From: a virus
Reading direction: 5' to 3' (one strand)
IMG/VR virus record: IMGVR_UViG_3300044692_000030
Span: 1-40,140 of that record
DNA length: 40,140 nt
The notes under the pieces are model-generated. The model saw only the letters and a program-made list of their open reading frames with translations. It was not told the DNA's origin and made no database searches. This document shows, one piece after another, positions 39,601 to 40,140 of this stretch (position 1 is its first letter; every line of letters begins with the position of its first letter). The translations under genes and the position numbers were made by a program.

Positions 39601-40140
39601 ACTGCGGCAGGACTACGCCAAGGCCCGCGAGTTCATCGGCGCGAAGGAGGGCGAGGCCCTGACCACCGCGCAGCACGAGCGGTTCGCGCGCGCGATCGAG
39701 CAGTACTTGATGGAGGGCCATGCTCCGAGCGCGGAACTACGCCCGGTGTTCCAGCGCTTCTTCCTCTGGCTGACCGACCTCTACCGCAAGTTCAAGTCGC
39801 TGGTGAACCTCACGCCCGAGGTCCGCCAGGTCTTCGACCGGCTGCTGGCCACCGATGACGCGATCAAGCAGGCGGAGTCCGACGGCGCCGGCTCGACCAT
39901 CTTCCCCAACCGCGAGGCGTCGGGGATGAACGAGCGCGAATGGGGCGCCTACCTGCGCGCGACCCAGGACGCCCGCGACTCCATGCGCGCCAAGGTCTTC
40001 AACGCCGCCATGGCGACGCTGCGCCGCGAGCGCACCAAGACCTTCCGCGCGGAGAAGGCGGCGGCGACCAAGGAGGCGGAGGATCTGGTCGCGAAGCGGC
40101 CCGTCCACATCGCGGAGAGCTACCTCGTCCATGGTGTGGA
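36680..40140 (+). CDS. Large internal virion protein (T7 gp16-like) with HESGH metallopeptidase motif, runs off the right end
   Basis: The GTG start overlaps the previous stop (GTGA), and the frame stays open for 1153 codons to the edge. The first ~35 residues are Pro-rich. Later parts are helical (DADYNRLLLHHPELASWLSD, DAALERLRRGDIPTEKQVRG). HESGH at residues 952-956 (TLHESGHFWLEVM) fits the HExxH zinc-binding site of metallopeptidases, with later Glu residues as candidate third ligands. No lytic transglycosylase motif is seen. The protein should be ejected into the cell. If the molecule is circular, it ends at base 13 with HRQ (1157 residues). Confidence 0.78.
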   Translation, partial: MIGDQTVDTEGVTPPAPPPEPPTPAPEPPPQPAPAADPDQQFYADYFAQRQGARKALLASSLAGAVREDPNKQAKVVALADKLGLSADTVSKNYDVLSQRVALNDADYNRLLLHHPELASWLSDPNNAALSHDSIPQLTELDKQFRILANPNADITGLLPNGYRFQPDGSIRGPIPIDRKGEQAGEPIIYKNLDALRAKFAREVSQQDNDRFLAEAAADVLRQAHPWFPNFWAAGEASAASTVAAVGTLFGDDLTGQRPEGVVNGLSPNDYRAGAQALLAGSETIDPGVVGGTGRMVGQLLGDAPLYLLGGEVAAPVKALGEGLGIIKATAEGIPTIAQSPYLADVLQTAAAYSPLGARSGINTGADNGLTYGALDALINTLGPAGFGSRVGLANALIPGQETAAGSWMGVAGRLMKHVSSQGGIMAVTELANALHERASGINPQALDREQLIPRLAQAGAMGGLMSLAFQLPHQSADFIRRQQVAAHAALADADQLGAVIEAGKAVPVAERSSGRWQAMLEKIIPAEAATRYFQKEDFDEAAKAAGMSPDDLAAQMNVEEQYRLAQATGKTMEVPTAAVVNAGVGMEKPEAIKGLLMAQRKIPTGANGTEALQFFKDTPEAIARQVTEMEQSVKASAITEDDPVYRDIKGQMLDAGRPEQEADSIARLNAAVFNTLAKRLSTPEKAVTGQSLYEPYKLRIATEAMLPKPDAMDAALERLRRGDIPTEKQVRGESLLEFLRRRGINDEGGELAAMEADANRQPGQQSLINPEGRAYDHAAEAAYEAGFIPDQEVPTLMEAISNELAGRPVYAEAGGDAHLEPIRQGLLDLQAALKRHGIALEQSNADIKAALEKAEGVPIAEYQQRLEVPSAYLKHEYLLKQWKKAHGDRSPTPGDKEWQKLVEQADMVDEAQGRKFYQQDDTDARGSLSYNAQRHFLVTLTGKANLSTTLHESGHFWLEVMGDIAKREDAPEQLRQDYAKAREFIGAKEGEALTTAQHERFARAIEQYLMEGHAPSAELRPVFQRFFLWLTDLYRKFKSLVNLTPEVRQVFDRLLATDDAIKQAESDGAGSTIFPNREASGMNEREWGAYLRATQDARDSMRAKVFNAAMATLRRERTKTFRAEKAAATKEAEDLVAKRPVHIAESYLVHGV

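Noticed and set aside
37718-39721. Minus-strand open frame of 667 codons under the gp16-like gene
   Set aside because: Its composition is that of an antisense shadow, and the plus-strand frame has the HESGH motif and correct junctions.

Overview
This window looks like the genome of a temperate, short-tailed (podovirus-type) phage of a GC-rich bacterium. It carries T7-like tail-tube, portal and internal-virion genes around a Bbp16/Bbp19-type capsid module, together with a tyrosine integrase, a tRNA-derived attachment site and a divergent immunity region. The host cannot be named from the sequence. The open frame that runs off the right end (from 36680) continues in phase across a right-to-left join. 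It would then stop at positions 11-13, four bases into the tailspike start. The 40,140 bases are therefore plausibly one complete circular or circularly permuted genome.

Layout. (1) 10-3889, plus strand: a beta-helix tailspike-like protein, a repeat-rich fibre-like protein, small membrane (holin-like) proteins, a nested lipoprotein and a small secreted protein. Three of these begin with Sec-type signal peptides, which is odd for virion proteins. (2) 17820 down to 3893, minus strand: an early operon of 32 tightly packed genes, almost all joined by ATGA, GTGA or TGATG overlaps. It contains an excisionase/Cro-like regulator, tiny membrane proteins, a DnaJ-type zinc-finger protein, a probable recombination-associated protein, an octapeptide-repeat protein, HTH proteins, a C5 cytosine methyltransferase, an N4/N6 methyltransferase, a replication-initiator-like protein with iterons inside its gene, and many small proteins of unknown function. 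(3) 17821-19223: divergent promoter/operator region, two repressor-like genes, two small antisense genes and attP, in which the 3' half of a tRNA-Glu-like gene lies between paired arm repeats. (4) 19224-20688: integrase and a lipoprotein gene. (5) 20689-21103: a terminator, a structured intergenic region and one small minus-strand gene. (6) 21104-40140, plus strand: TerS-like, TerL, portal, scaffold, major capsid, cement protein, tail adaptor, a very long tail nozzle protein and three internal virion proteins. The last carries an HESGH metallopeptidase motif. A two-gene minus-strand island (22999-23630) and a GNAT acetyltransferase interrupt the head operon.

How the parts work together. Lysogeny is set between the genes on either side of 17821-17868, and integrase acts at the adjacent attP. 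The leftward early operon supplies the initiator, recombination functions and DNA methylation. No DNA polymerase, helicase, primase or RNA polymerase is recognisable, so the phage appears to rely on host machinery. The rightward operon builds the virion. No endolysin is recognisable.

The most unusual features are the two adjacent methyltransferase genes, each with a run of nine G at or near its SAM-binding motif. One is out of frame and one is in frame. The C5 methyltransferase DNA also reads as family-like protein in a second frame.
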